64,000 nucleotides of DNA from positions 3,968,001 to 4,032,000 of the forward strand of contig CP126200.1 of the NCBI GenBank assembly GCA_030272155.1. Direction: 5' to 3'. The notes under the pieces are model-generated. The model made no database searches, was not told the DNA's origin, and saw nothing but the letters and a program-made list of their open reading frames with translations. The DNA comes from Tetradesmus obliquus. Lineage: Eukaryota > Chlorophyta > Chlorophyceae > Sphaeropleales > Scenedesmaceae. Positions 34,101-44,929 of this stretch are shown piece by piece; position 1 is the stretch's first letter; every line of letters begins with the position of its first letter. Made by a program: the position numbers and the translations under genes.

Positions 34101-37100
34101 TGGTAGCAAACAGCCTGGAACAGCTGCCATGGCAACGCAGGAGCATGGTTTTGCTGTTGGGTTGGTGTGTGGTACTTGCGACTGAGAAGGGCTGCATGCG
34201 CTGCGCCTGTATTGAGCAGCATGTGCTGCGTGGCCGTGATAACCCAGCACCGCTGGGCCCGTTATGATGAGCGGCCGCGCAGGCAATGTGGGGCAGTACA
34301 GCATTGGGGTGCTGTGCCGCCTTGCATCGCTCAAATGCGCTTGTCAGACAGTGTGCATTCTGAGCTTTAACGTGTTGATCTTAATCTAGGTTGGCTTTTG
34401 TCGGTCTGTGTGTCTTGCCGCCTGCTTGAGATCTTCATTTGTGTTGTCGCTTTGTGCTGTAGGATGATTGCCTGTTGTTGCTTGTCGCTGCCCTGTGAGC
34501 GCTTGCAGGGCGCGCCACGCGCGTGTGTATGTCAGTTTGCAGGTACCTTTCACAGAGGGCGCAGCCCGCGTGTCTCATGCATACTCCTAGTACAGGTCCG
34601 TCAGTGGGACAAACAGCAAACAGGAATCCATCTCCCTGTCCCTGTCAGATGCTGCTGTGCTGATGGTGGTGTATTGCAGCCATGGCAGTGTGTCGTCAGG
34701 GTTGCCTGGGATGTGTCCTTCTTTGTGGTGCGTATGTATGGCAGATGATGGCCCTAGCCAGCAGTTAATGCCCGGATGTTGCTGCATGTTCACGATTGGC
34801 AAGAACTGGAAGCACACATGTGTGCTGTGTGCGCTTACTGCATCGTGTGGACGTCGTGCTGTGCTGGCACCCGCCGCGCCGCCGCCACCTCCAAAGAGTC
34901 GTGCACGTTATCTTGCGTGTTGCATCATGCGTGTAGTAGTTCTGTTGATGGTCGTTCTCTGTACTGCTGCTTGTTTCTGGCATAGTACCCTGCGAGTTTT
35001 GGTTCTGCATGCAGGTAGTAGTATGTGTATTGATGTATGGGTTTGAATGTAGTAGTTCTGGTGTTCATACTGTGTTGAGTCTCAGGAGTACGGTCGTTGC
35101 CACAGCCAGTGCTTACATGGGTATATGTATGATAGTTTGTCCCGTGTGGTTGCATCCCGAGTGTGCAGGCAGCCTGCGTCATGTTGCCAGTGACTGCAGT
35201 ATCACCACCAGGGTGATGTGTGTGGCTGCACGTTGCAGCCCTGCAGCTGTGCTACGGCACTGTTTGCTGCCACCCATATGCGGCACAGCATCTGATGTTT
35301 GATGCAACGTTTCATTTCTGGTGCCTGTAATGTCCTAGCGCATAGCACACCCACCCTTGATCGGCTGGGTGAGAGTTGTGCCTTTCTGGGCGGCTGCTGT
35401 GTGCGCTCGCAGCTAAACCTTGCATGGCATAACTGGCAGAGCCATGGCCGTTGTTTATGGCATCGTGGCTTGCTGCATTGTGGCAGGCGGCGCTGATGCT
35501 GTTGCTAACGGCACGCGTATCAGGCTGTTGACCGCTGCTGTATGTGAATCTGCAGGAGCTGGCTGTAGCAGTGTTTGCCAGGCATATGTGCTTGAAGATT
35601 GGACGTGCAATGGGGCTCAATGTGGACCCCAGCTGGTGGCGCCTAGGAGTGTATGCCATGCACAGGCAATGCATGTGCAGTACATGCAGCAGCCGTGCTG
35701 CCGTTGCCCAGTGCTACAACTCCATCACAATGTGTGTCTGCCTGCGTGTGCCTGTGGATGATATGCAGGCCAGCGAATGGCTGCTATCATTGTGGATGCT
35801 GGCGGAGGTTGCTTCGTTATTGATGCAGTACACACAGATTCTTTCTACAACACTGGCCGGTGTCTGTCTTCATTTAGGCTCTGCTGCACGCATGATGGTT
35901 GGAAGGGAAGGGCTTTGCTGGTGTGTGTGGGATGCGGGGTGTTGGAGGGTGCAAAAGGCATACGTTTGACTCTCTTTGGCTGTTGACATGACCCTTGGGG
36001 TGCGTTGGTCCAGCTCGTCATACCATCGTGTCATATTGCAGCCATAGAAAGGATGACGGCGTATGTGCCATGTCCAGGGGTTTTATGGGAAGCCACATCA
36101 GTTGAGGTCAGCTTTCGATTGCATTGCTGTATGCCGACACTCCATGGAAGCAGGCTGGTGCATCTTGCGGTGTGTGTATTTGGAATGAGAGAGCTATTAG
36201 GTGCCAGGGTCGTCGTTGGCACGTTGCTGTTCTTCCAGCAGGGGTGGGTGTGTTGGTTCAAGGTGCGGTCAATAGAGACAAGAACGCCATGCTGTTGACT
36301 TGCCGGCTGTGCAGCTGCCAGCCAGCATGTGCAGCCGATCCTTGCTGGTTGTGTTGGTGCTGTTGCTGCAGCTGCTGCTTTGGCAGCGTTGACTGCATGT
36401 GGACGTGCTCGTTACTATGCCAGCGGAGGCAGACACTTCTGTTCCCTGAGCACGTGGCTCCCTCAAGGAAGGGCATTGATGGCTGCTGATAATAAAGATT
36501 CGGGGTCGTTTGCAAGGTTTAGTATGTTGTGTGGTTGTGCGGCTGAGCTCTGAAGCGCCAACCACTGCCAGTCATGTGTCAGGCCATCTGCATGACATGG
36601 GTGCGTCAAGCACGTTTCTGCAGCGCGTGCGCATGCGTGCGAGGCAGCAGAGAGAGGATATGTAACAAGGACGAATTGATGTGGCTCCTGGATTCCAACG
36701 AACCAATCTACTTGCATAGCTACTCGCCTTCAAGCAGTGCTGGAACAGCACACCTCTGGCCCATGTACCCCGATGCTGCAGTGGGCCACAGCTTAGTGTG
36801 TGCAGCGACCACCACCATATACATTAGTGCTTTCAAAACGCTTGTAAGTTACAATCTATGACAACACTGCCTGTCACGAGGGTCGCCAGTGTCCTTGCAT
36901 TGCGCCAGACGACATCAGGCAACCGTCACTGATGGGGGCACTGCAACTAACAAGATGCTGCAGCGCTGCAGTCAACGCCAAAACAACTCCGTGCAGACTC
37001 GCAACAACACAGTGTACCTGGGCTCACAATGGTCATAGCTGCAGCAGATGCACGAACATCTGCATATATACACGTGTTCTGACGGTAGAACTTGCTGGCC

Positions 37101-37314
37101 TGTAACAGCATATCCATCCCTTCCCTGACTCAAGCACAGATGAGCACAGCCTCAAGCAGGCTGGCCTGTTTCGATGCAAAATTAGAACTACAGAGATGTG
37201 CAGCTATGCAGCCCCTCCTCACAGGGCATCCATCCTACGCGGAGGCACTCATGCGCTTGCCGAAATGTATGGCTTACATGAATGCCAACATAATGCAGCC
37301 GCCAGACAGTCTCC
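31160..37314. other. Six-kilobase region without a recognisable gene
   Basis: From 31160 to about 36550 the plus strand is persistently TG-rich, the composition seen downstream of other plus-strand genes here. It has many Cys-rich open frames of 60-210 residues but none with family resemblance or splice partners. From about 36560 to 37314 the plus strand turns CA-rich, as expected downstream of the minus-strand peroxidase. TGTAA motifs occur at 35326-35330 and 36661-36665. The region may be a very long 3' region, non-coding transcripts, or genes I cannot recognise. Confidence 0.5.
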
Positions 37315-38086
37315 TCACGCCCACGCAGCACCCAGGTTTGTCAGCTGCTGGTATGCTGCAGCAAAGTCCTTGAAGAAGCGCTGCTGGTCGGCTGCGTATG
37401 TTTCAATGAGCTTGAGGCATTCGGGGTCATCTGGCAGAGCATGGTCCGAGGGGAGGCCTGAATGCAGAACAGGGCAGCAGCACAGCAGTGCAGCAGGCAG
37501 CAGCGCGGTAGGAAATTCACCAGCGTTATGTTGCGAATGGTCAGAGGGGAGGCCTGATGAAGGACACCACAGCAGCACAGCACAGCAACGTAACAGGCAG
37601 CAGTGTGGAAAGATAAGTCAGCAACTGTGTTACAACCAGGGACAGGAATGCAGCATGCACCACGGCGCATGAAGAGCTGCTGTTGATGGTGGTGGGGCGA
37701 AGGCTTTTCAGCACGTCCACCATCAGCAGGAGCATGCTGGTGCGGCTTGTTGTGTGGCAGCAGCACATACGCACAGGCCACACCATGCAAATCAACAGCA
37801 CGCTACCAGTCAACCGCTTTGAACCATTGATGCGCTGTGCCGAGGGTGATTGCAGTCTGCAAAGCACATCAATAACGTTTTGCAAAACCCGGGCTGCGTG
37901 CAGACGCACCTATCATGTCAGCCATGGGGTCATTGGGGTTGAGCCAGGGCTTAGCCAGCAGCGAGGTATAGTATGCGTTGTCAAAAGTAACAGGGTCTCC
38001 AAAGCCCTTGCCGCCTAAGTAAGCCCCAGACATCACATGCCATAAAGAGCAGAGGCATAGCGGTGCCAGCAGAGATGGCGGCGGCA

Positions 38087-38121
<35 letters not shown>

Positions 38122-40224
38122 CGAGTGAGGCACAGCTGCGATGGCAACACATGACGTAGCCAGCACCCACTGCAATGCACACACGCAGGCAACACAAACA
38201 ACACACAAGAGGGATTGGCAAAATGGTGATCACACAGGAGACATAACAAGGGCTGGCGTTGCAAACACAATCCGTGTGCAGGAAAGTGCACAGCCAACAT
38301 GCTAGCAGTGAATTGCAGCTGCAGCAGCTACACTTTCCAGAGTGAAGCTGGCCTCACCAATCGTGTGTGCGCCAGACAGCGCAACCAGCTGCTGCACGCC
38401 CAGGCCCTTCTCAGCAAAGTTGGCCACCAGCGCAGCCACACCAGCCTTCTCAGATACCATGCGGTACTCTGCAGCAGCAGCAGCAGCAGCAGCAGCTGTG
38501 ACGCCCAAGCATCCAGGTACAGCTGTATGATCAGCAACAGCACCACGGCAAAGCTTTGCAGGCATGCAGCACTCACAAGGCGCAGGCACGCAGCACCCAC
38601 ACACATCAGCTGCCATACAAACGATAAAGAGTGTCCCGGGCACTTCTGAGTGCTGCCTTTTACATCACCACCATACCCAGCTTGTGCAGCATGTAACACA
38701 TGTCACGTAACACCAGATGTAACGTCACTAATGTTACAAATGCCGCCTCACCTGGGTCTGGCCCAGCCGCATCAACTCGGCCCACAGGCACGTCAATGAC
38801 AGGGCCGCCACACACCGCCACAGCATGTGCGCCAGCCAGCGCGATCAGGTCAGCGTTTGACAGCTTGCCTGCTGCTGGAGTCTTCTTCAGCTCGTCCGAC
38901 ACCTGGGACAGCAGCAGCAGGCAGCAGCAGGCAGCAGCAGTGGAAGAAATGCCAAGCCTGTTCGGCAAGCATCCCAGCTGCACAACCAAGGTGGCATGGC
39001 ACCACCGCCGAAGCGGAGGGTTTCCATGTTGCTAGCAATTGCACATATCCACTTCGATGAGTGCAACATCTACTACCCAGTCACCTGCTCCAGCAGCCGC
39101 CAGCCGAGCTTCAAGCCAATACTACGATGTGTGCAGCACATTATGTATACACTTGGCAAATTGGCAATTTGGCAGGCACACATGCACCTGCTCAATCAGC
39201 CGGCCAGCCGTGTTTCAGGCCTGTGTTGCCAGGCCATGCGATGCTCATTTTCTGCTGCGATGTGTGCAGCACACTATGTTTACACTTGGCAGGCACACAC
39301 GTACCTGCTCAATCAGCCGCCAGCCGCGCTTCAGGCCTGTGTTTTCCGGCCTACCAAGCTCAAACTGTATGCTGGCATTGGCGCCGCCGTCGCCTGCTGC
39401 TGCGCTGAAGGTTGCTGCATCGTGGTAGGCTAGGCGCAGGATGACCGGTGCCTGCAGGATTAGGGCGGGTACAGCAGTGATAGCAGGGGACGATGATGAG
39501 CAGTGTATCAGTCAGCAAGTAGCTGACCTGATACCTTGAACACCAAGCTGCTGCTGCTGCTGCTGCTGCTGTTGCTACTGCTGCTGGTGCAGATCTGAAT
39601 CAATATTTACTTCAATGGACGACTCGATCACCTCAAATCCATGCATGCACACACAAGCATATGCATGCATGTTTGCACAGCAATGGCTGCTGTCAGCGCG
39701 CAGGCCTTGCGGGCATGCAAACAGCAGCACACCTTGGGCTTCGTGACTACTTTGTTCAGCGCAGCAGCAACTGCTGCCTTTGTTTCCTGGTCGAGCTGCC
39801 TGGGGCCTGGCGCTGCTGCTGCAGGAGGCACTGCAGTGCTCAGCTGCTCTGCAGCCAGCAGTGCTGCCAGTGATGCCAGCAGGGCACTGCCAGGCAGCTG
39901 CACCAGAGCCTGCCGCCTGCTCAACTGCAGGGGAGCTGCTGTGCTTGCGCTGTTTGCTGCGAGTATGAGCCGTGAGGAAACGGATGTGGAGCAACATTGA
40001 GCAGCAGCAGGGACAGCAGGAGTAACTTGAGCAGCAGCTTAACTAAGTCAGGCACATCATATGGCCCAAAGACAAAAGCTAAATAACAGTTTACCTGACT
40101 GCTTCCCAGCAGCTGCTGCCCTGAAAGCTGCTCTCTGGGGCCGAACCGGGGCGCCAAGTTTTGCGGGTTGGAAGCAACCGCAACGCTGCAGGCTGCAGCT
40201 CTTCAGCATGTTCTGCTGCATCAT
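37315..40224 (-). CDS. APXR: Ascorbate peroxidase-related heme peroxidase (APx-R), plastid precursor
   Basis: Seven exons on the minus strand: 40224-40095, 39956-39733, 39451-39305, 38902-38752, 38468-38358, 38014-37910 and 37457-37315. All phases close to 336 residues. The distal site is LRLAYHDAATF (Arg124, His128; Tyr127 where cytosolic APX has Trp) and the proximal His252 is in ALSGAHTIG. GKGFGDPVTFDNAYY and GLPSDHALPDDPECL match the APx-R lineage rather than classical APX, and the proximal Trp of APX is missing. Residues 1-45 look like a transit peptide. SRRQALVQLPGSALLASLAA followed by AAAAP looks like a twin-arginine thylakoid-lumen signal. Class I peroxidases remove H2O2; the donor for APx-R is not settled. 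The gene diverges from the plastid membrane-protein gene 917 bases away. Exon-edge copies occur in two introns. Confidence 0.92.
37528..37556 (-). repeat. Copy of the APXR last-exon acceptor and start
   Basis: On the minus strand, CAG|GCCTCCCCTCTGACCATTCG repeats the acceptor and first 18-20 bases of exon 7 (real start 37457, GLPSDHA). It lies about 95 bases upstream in the intron. Confidence 0.85.
39080..39232 (-). repeat. Two copies of the APXR exon 3 end and donor
   Basis: Read on the minus strand, the segment GLKRGWRLIEQ with its CAG|GT donor (real end 39305) recurs near 39190-39232 and again near 39080-39117 (GLKLGWRLLEQ, donor CAG|GTGACT). An ATGTGTGCAGCACAYTATGT-type stretch between them is also repeated, so the unit is about 110 bases. 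Confidence 0.9.
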
Positions 40225-41140
40225 TCAACTAATCCAAAAGATGAAACAAAACGACCGGCAAAGGTTGTGCAGCAGTCGACGACGTGGTGTGCACAGGGAC
40301 ACAGAAAATGCAGCCCAGGTGCCCAGCTATGCTGGCAAAGCCCTATGGAGATGTTGATTGGTCTGCCCTGTCACACACGTGTCCACCAGACAAGTCAAAC
40401 ACGGTGATCACCAAGCGTGATGACGAAAGGGTACACCAGTACCTCTGAGGTACATGGGTGTGATATGCAGCGGCTGCAGCCCAACAGGCACGTGTGTACA
40501 TGCAACACATTGACGTACCATCAGCTGTGTTTCTGTGCTTGCATTAGATGCAGGTTCCTTCACTGGTTGTTCGTTGGTCCTTACATCTGATGGGAAAGCA
40601 GCGGCAGCATCCTATGCAGTCGATTGATCGTTGCAAAGCTGGCAGGCTGATGTCAAGATGCATATGAAGCAGGCTGCGGCCCCGCGGCTGTCAGGTACTT
40701 ACAAACACATTGCAAACTGTTGATTATGAAGACGAGTGTTCGAGACCGTAATTATGGAAAATGGTTTGAGGCTATCTGCAATGGCTTTGAAGTTAGAGTG
40801 GACAGGCTTTGGCGGGCACATCATCATCACTCTGAGAGTCTGCCTACATGATTTGCCTGGGTGCAACTGCGGCCTACACTAGACTCCGCGCAATGTGATC
40901 TAATAGTTTTGTAGGTGCTGCACAAGGCGGTTGTAGCTGTTCTTGGTTGCAACGTTCATCTCCAATCAAACCCCTACAACACCCGCCCTCCTCAGTTATT
41001 GCGATTCGCAAGCTAGGTATTGCATGTGCTACTGCATTCTCAACGTAAATTTTCTGCAACTCTATCGTCCGCATTGGAACTCGACGTTTAGCAAGCAGGC
41101 AACCCTTGTAAGTGCAGACTCTGAGAGGCCAGCAGCAAAC
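40225..41140. other. Divergent promoter region, APXR and plastid membrane protein
   Basis: This 916-base stretch separates two divergently transcribed plastid-protein genes. I see no coding sequence and no motif I can name with confidence. Confidence 0.5.
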
Positions 41141-41411
41141 ATGGCGTCTCTGCAGGCTCGATACACGCCCATTGCATACAAGCAGGCAGCAGTAGCAACT
41201 TCAACAGCTAGGAATGCCTTGAGCATCGTTGCAAAGGCTTCAAAAGGCTCATCAGGCAAGGCAGCAACGAAGCAGGTGTCATATGGCAAGGTGCGGTGCA
41301 ACTGCACTTTTGTTTGCGTGCATGGTGGCTAGCAGCCTTGCAGCAAGAATTAATGGACGTGCATTGTTGGAAAGCGCTGCTTGTAGCTGCTCTTAGGCAC
41401 GTCAAGATGCT

Positions 41412-41500
<89 letters not shown>

Positions 41501-42244
41501 AGCAGCAGCACCAGCGGTTTACATGCCGTTGCTTTTGCTTACTTTACTTACTCAAGCTTACAACTAAGGCTGGCTGCTGCTGTGTGTGGTGGACCATGCG
41601 GCAACATGTGGTTGCTTGCAGGACTGGTATGAGCAGACGCGCAACGCTGCCAGGCCATCTAGGACAGTCAGGGAAGAGATTGGTGAGCAGCCTGCAGGAC
41701 AGCTGCCTGCAGGACGAACACGTGATGGCTGCGCTGGTGTGGCCTGAGCAGTAGAGGACGAGCAATCCAGAGAACAAGCCAGCTACAACAGGCACATGAC
41801 GCCTGTTGCCTTGTTAGGCACAGCTTTTGCAGGATGGCTTTCCTGCAAGCCAAGCAGGACTGTGCACCTAGCTGCTTCTATGCAGCTGACAGCTCCACAT
41901 CACATAGCAGATATACACCACACAACCCAAGCGCCAGCAGCTTGCATGATACGCTGTGCTGCAATGTCCAGCACACTCTTGGCGCATCCTTCACCACTAT
42001 GACGGCTCTGCTTACTCACCCTGCTGCTGCTGCTGCTGCTGCTGCTGCAGCGTACCGCCAGGAGGCCAACCGGCTCGCCAACAACGGCAAGGAGCGCAAA
42101 GACCTGTACACAGACAACTGGGACGGCAGCGAGTACAAAGGCAGCAAGTTTAACATCCTGACTGTGCTCGCTCTGCTGTCAATTCTAACCCCTGTGCTGG
42201 GGCTGGTGTTTGCATACACAACCTTTGGCGTGCTGTGGGGCTGA
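41141..42244 (+). CDS. Small plastid-targeted single-span membrane protein, unknown function
   Basis: Exons 41141-41290, 41622-41682 and 42051-42244, with phases 0 and 1, encode 134 residues. The first 40-50 residues (MASLQARYTPIAYKQAAVAT, Ser/Ala/Lys-rich) look like a chloroplast transit peptide. The middle is charged (DWYEQTRNAARPSRTVREEI; NGKERKDLYTDNWDGSEYKG). The end is one transmembrane helix, NILTVLALLSILTPVLGLVF, then AYTTFGVLWG. The layout resembles small thylakoid or envelope proteins conserved in the green lineage, but I do not recognise the family. Intron 1 carries the (CAG)20(CAC)n run at 41413. The gene diverges from APXR. Confidence 0.82.
41413..41499 (+). repeat. (CAG)20 followed by (CAC)n microsatellite in an intron
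   Basis: Twenty uninterrupted CAG units at 41413-41472 run directly into eight or so CAC units. The tract lies in intron 1 of the small plastid membrane protein gene. Confidence 0.97.
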
Positions 42245-42643
42245 GGAGTGAGTGAGTTGAACAGCTTGAAAAGCGAGCAAAGAGTGACCAGAAGTCATGG
42301 TGTGAGAAGAGTGAGCAGCAGGGCTAGGGAGTGTGACCTGTGGTTTGACAGCAGCGTGGTGTTGGGGGCTTGAAGAGTGAGCAAAAGAAGAAGACTGTGA
42401 GCAGTTGGGCTGAAGGAGTGAGCAACATGTTCAGGATGAGTGAGAGTGCTGATGGTAGCAGGGGAGGCGAGGGGATGTGTCGTGCTGGGTCGCCCAATGT
42501 TCTGTGCTTGGTCTAGCTGCTGCAACTAGAAGTAGTACATGCTGAGTGTGCAGCAGAAAGCACATGCTGTGTGCCTTCAAATAGCAGCTGCAGAGCTTGT
42601 GCAGGTGCTGCGTCTTGTGGTGTCACTTCAGCTGACAGCAGCC

Positions 42644-42644
<1 letters not shown>

Positions 42645-42712
<68 letters not shown>

Positions 42713-42727
42713 GCAGCAGCAGCAGCA
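42645..42727 (+). repeat. Long CAG microsatellite
   Basis: About 26 CAG units with two CCG-type interruptions, in intergenic DNA. Confidence 0.95.
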
Positions 42728-42865
42728 CACTGCACCCAAGGATGCGATGCATCTGTGCCTGTGTGCATCGACTGCGCACTCTCAAGTGAGCAGCCGTACT
42801 GCAGCATTAGTGCATTGGTATGCCTACAGACAGCTGTTAACATGGATTTCGCAGAGTTTTTAGCA

Positions 42866-42870
42866 TGTAA
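42866..42870 (+). terminator. Candidate poly(A) signal of the small plastid membrane protein gene
   Basis: TGTAA about 620 bases after the stop, at the end of a TG-rich stretch. The assignment is positional only. Confidence 0.3.
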
Positions 42871-43392
42871 AGCAGATGAGAGTATTGGGACAAAGTGGGC
42901 TGTGGCACATGCAACCCCCACTCAGCAAACTCTGCAGTGCATGCACACTCGACCTATTGAGTGCTTGCGCGTATGTGTGTTCTTGTGTGCAGCTGGTGGT
43001 TTGTATGCGCCTTGTCTGTGGATGGGCAGATGCGTCTGAGGCTTTGTGTGTAGGACCCGGCTTAATTGCAACGTGTCTGCTTTGCACCCGTCGTCATGTG
43101 TCATGGGGGTGCCAGCATGCAGCATGCGGAGTCGCAAGTGTGTCAGTGGTTTGCTGTGGTTGACGCCAAGCTGCAGACTGTTGACACCACATTGCAGGCT
43201 CTGCTATGTTGTTTGTACCCGAGCTTGGCAGCCTGCTGTGCTGCCCCAGCAGCAGTTGGTGGGCCCACAGTCGGCTTGCTTACATGTAAACTGTTCACAT
43301 GCAACATGCAATCTCACCAACAACAGCTGGCAGCATAGGGTGCACCTGGGCATGCCATGGGCACCTGGGCACCTGCCCAGGGAATACAAACG

Positions 43393-43510
43393 TTTGTATG
43401 CGCATGCCATGCATGCATGCCCAGGTGCCCACTGGGCGTTTGTACCCCGTGTTTGTATGCGCATGCCATGCATGCATGCCCAGGTGCCCACTGGGCGTTT
43501 GTACCCCGTG
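43393..43510 (+). repeat. 59-bp tandem duplication
   Basis: Two virtually identical 59-bp units start at 43393 and 43452, followed by a partial third. Each contains GCATGCCATGCATGCATGCC and GTGCCCACTGGGCG. Confidence 0.95.
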
Positions 43511-43520
43511 TTTGTATGCG

Positions 43521-43765
43521 CGTGACATGGCATGCATCAGCGTGACGTGGCATGGCGTGACATGGCATGCATCAGCGTGACGTGGCATGGCGTGACATGG
43601 CATGCATCAGCGTGACGTGGCATGGCGTGACATGGCATGCATCAGCGTGACGTGGCATGGCGTGACATGGCATGCATCAGCGTGACGTGGCATGGCGTGA
43701 CATGGCATGCATCAGCGTGACGTGGCATGGCGTGACATGGCATGCATCAGCGTGACGTGGCATGG
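43521..43765 (+). repeat. 35-bp minisatellite, seven perfect copies
   Basis: Seven identical head-to-tail 35-bp units start at 43521, 43556, 43591, 43626, 43661, 43696 and 43731. Each combines CGTGACATGGCATGCATCAG with CGTGACGTGGCATGG. The perfect identity implies recent expansion or gene-conversion homogenisation. Confidence 0.97.
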
Positions 43766-44006
43766 CGTGCGTGAGCAAGCACTGCCATGGCGTGGCATGC
43801 CAACGGCAACGGCATGCATGAGCAAGGCGGCAGTTGGTGGCTTCACCGTGGTGACCTGGGCCCTGGCATTAGCTTACACTGACTGCCGAGAGGCTGGTAT
43901 GCTGTATGGGTACTTGCCATGTGCTTCATCTGCTGTTGTGTCATGCGCTTTTGCAGCACCAGACTGCACACACGCACTGAACCATGGGTTTTGCCAGGGA
44001 GTGACT

Positions 44007-44044
44007 TTCTGCACAGTCACAGGAACTACTGTGACTGTGCAGAA
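44007..44044. repeat. Perfect 16-bp stem, 6-nt loop inverted repeat
   Basis: TTCTGCACAGTCACAG, loop GAACTA, then the exact reverse complement. It lies in otherwise unremarkable non-coding sequence. A structured RNA or transposon-end remnant is possible. Confidence 0.9.
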
Positions 44045-44490
44045 CTTATATTGCATATGAGTTGCGACCGGCTCGTTTTGTGCAAGGGCCGTGCTGTGTC
44101 CGTGTGCGGCACCAGCATGCAAAGCCGTACAGCCAACAAGTGGTATTAAGCAACGCGATGTAAAAGGGCGATGTTGTACGGCTCCAGGCGATGTCTTATG
44201 CTGCATGCTGACCTGCTGACTGTCAGTGTGTGTGAGACAGGGGCAGGCTTGTTTACAGTGGCGACGAAGCTTTGACCACAGGAGCAGGGCGTCAGGCTGG
44301 GAGCGTCGTCTATGACACACGCGTCACGCTTGAGACTTGGGTACCAAACCGGTCGGCGCACAGCAGCAGTGCTCTGGCTCTTCTCAAATAGTTTGCCGCA
44401 AAGCGGCGTCAGTTATGATCGTCATCATATTACATTGAAGCCACGGTCAAAAGGTAGCTTCTGTTATGGTGTCCTGCCAGCCAGCGCAAT

Positions 44491-44598
44491 GGTGTGCTGA
44501 GCAAACTTGACGGTGCGCTGAGCAAACCTCACGGTGCGCTGAGCAAACTTCACGGTGCGCTGAGCAAACTTCACGGTGCGCTGAGCAAACTTCACGGT
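44491..44598 (-). repeat. 21-bp tandem array, five copies
   Basis: Five units of GGTGCGCTGAGCAAACTTCAC with slight variation. Because 21 is a multiple of three, the minus strand reads a repeating VKFAQRT heptapeptide, but no gene context supports translation. Confidence 0.9.
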
Positions 44599-44684
44599 GA
44601 AGCCTGGTCTCTGAGTTGGCAGGGGAGGCACTTGAACAGTTTGGATCAACAACATACCTAGGCATCATGGCGTGTACACCCCTG

Positions 44685-44685
44685 T

Positions 44686-44720
<35 letters not shown>
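44685..44720 (+). repeat. CAG microsatellite
   Basis: About eleven to twelve CAG units in intergenic DNA between XRCC2 and the plastid membrane protein gene. Confidence 0.9.
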
Positions 44721-44818
44721 GAGTGGCAGGCATGCAGCACTCAGGGAGCTAGATCGACCTGCTGCATGTCCCCAGCCTTGAGATGACAGGCTGCAGCACT
44801 TGGGGCCTGACACACAAT

Positions 44819-44929
44819 ATAGATAGAGGGGTTACACGGTGTGTTCATGCGGCATACGCCACCACAGACACCTGGTAAAATAGGAAGCTCAAGCAGCTCA
44901 GCTCGGGCTGTCACTCTGAGGTTTCAACC
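44819..44929. repeat. 111-bp dispersed repeat, copy 1
   Basis: Starts ATAGATAGAGGGGTTACACG and ends GGTTTCAACC. It is about 95% identical to copy 2 at 46340-46451, in the same orientation. It contains CAGCTCAGCTCGGG, close to a tRNA A-box, and GAGGTTTCAACCCC, close to a B-box. Confidence 0.93.

Noticed and set aside
44464-44655. Minus-strand open frame with a repeating VKFAQRT heptapeptide
   Set aside because: Arises from a 21-bp DNA repeat; no gene context, no other support.
44685-44720. CRISPR-like or other spaced repeat array
   Set aside because: None of the arrays in the window has constant repeats separated by unique spacers; they are minisatellites, microsatellites or exon-edge copies.
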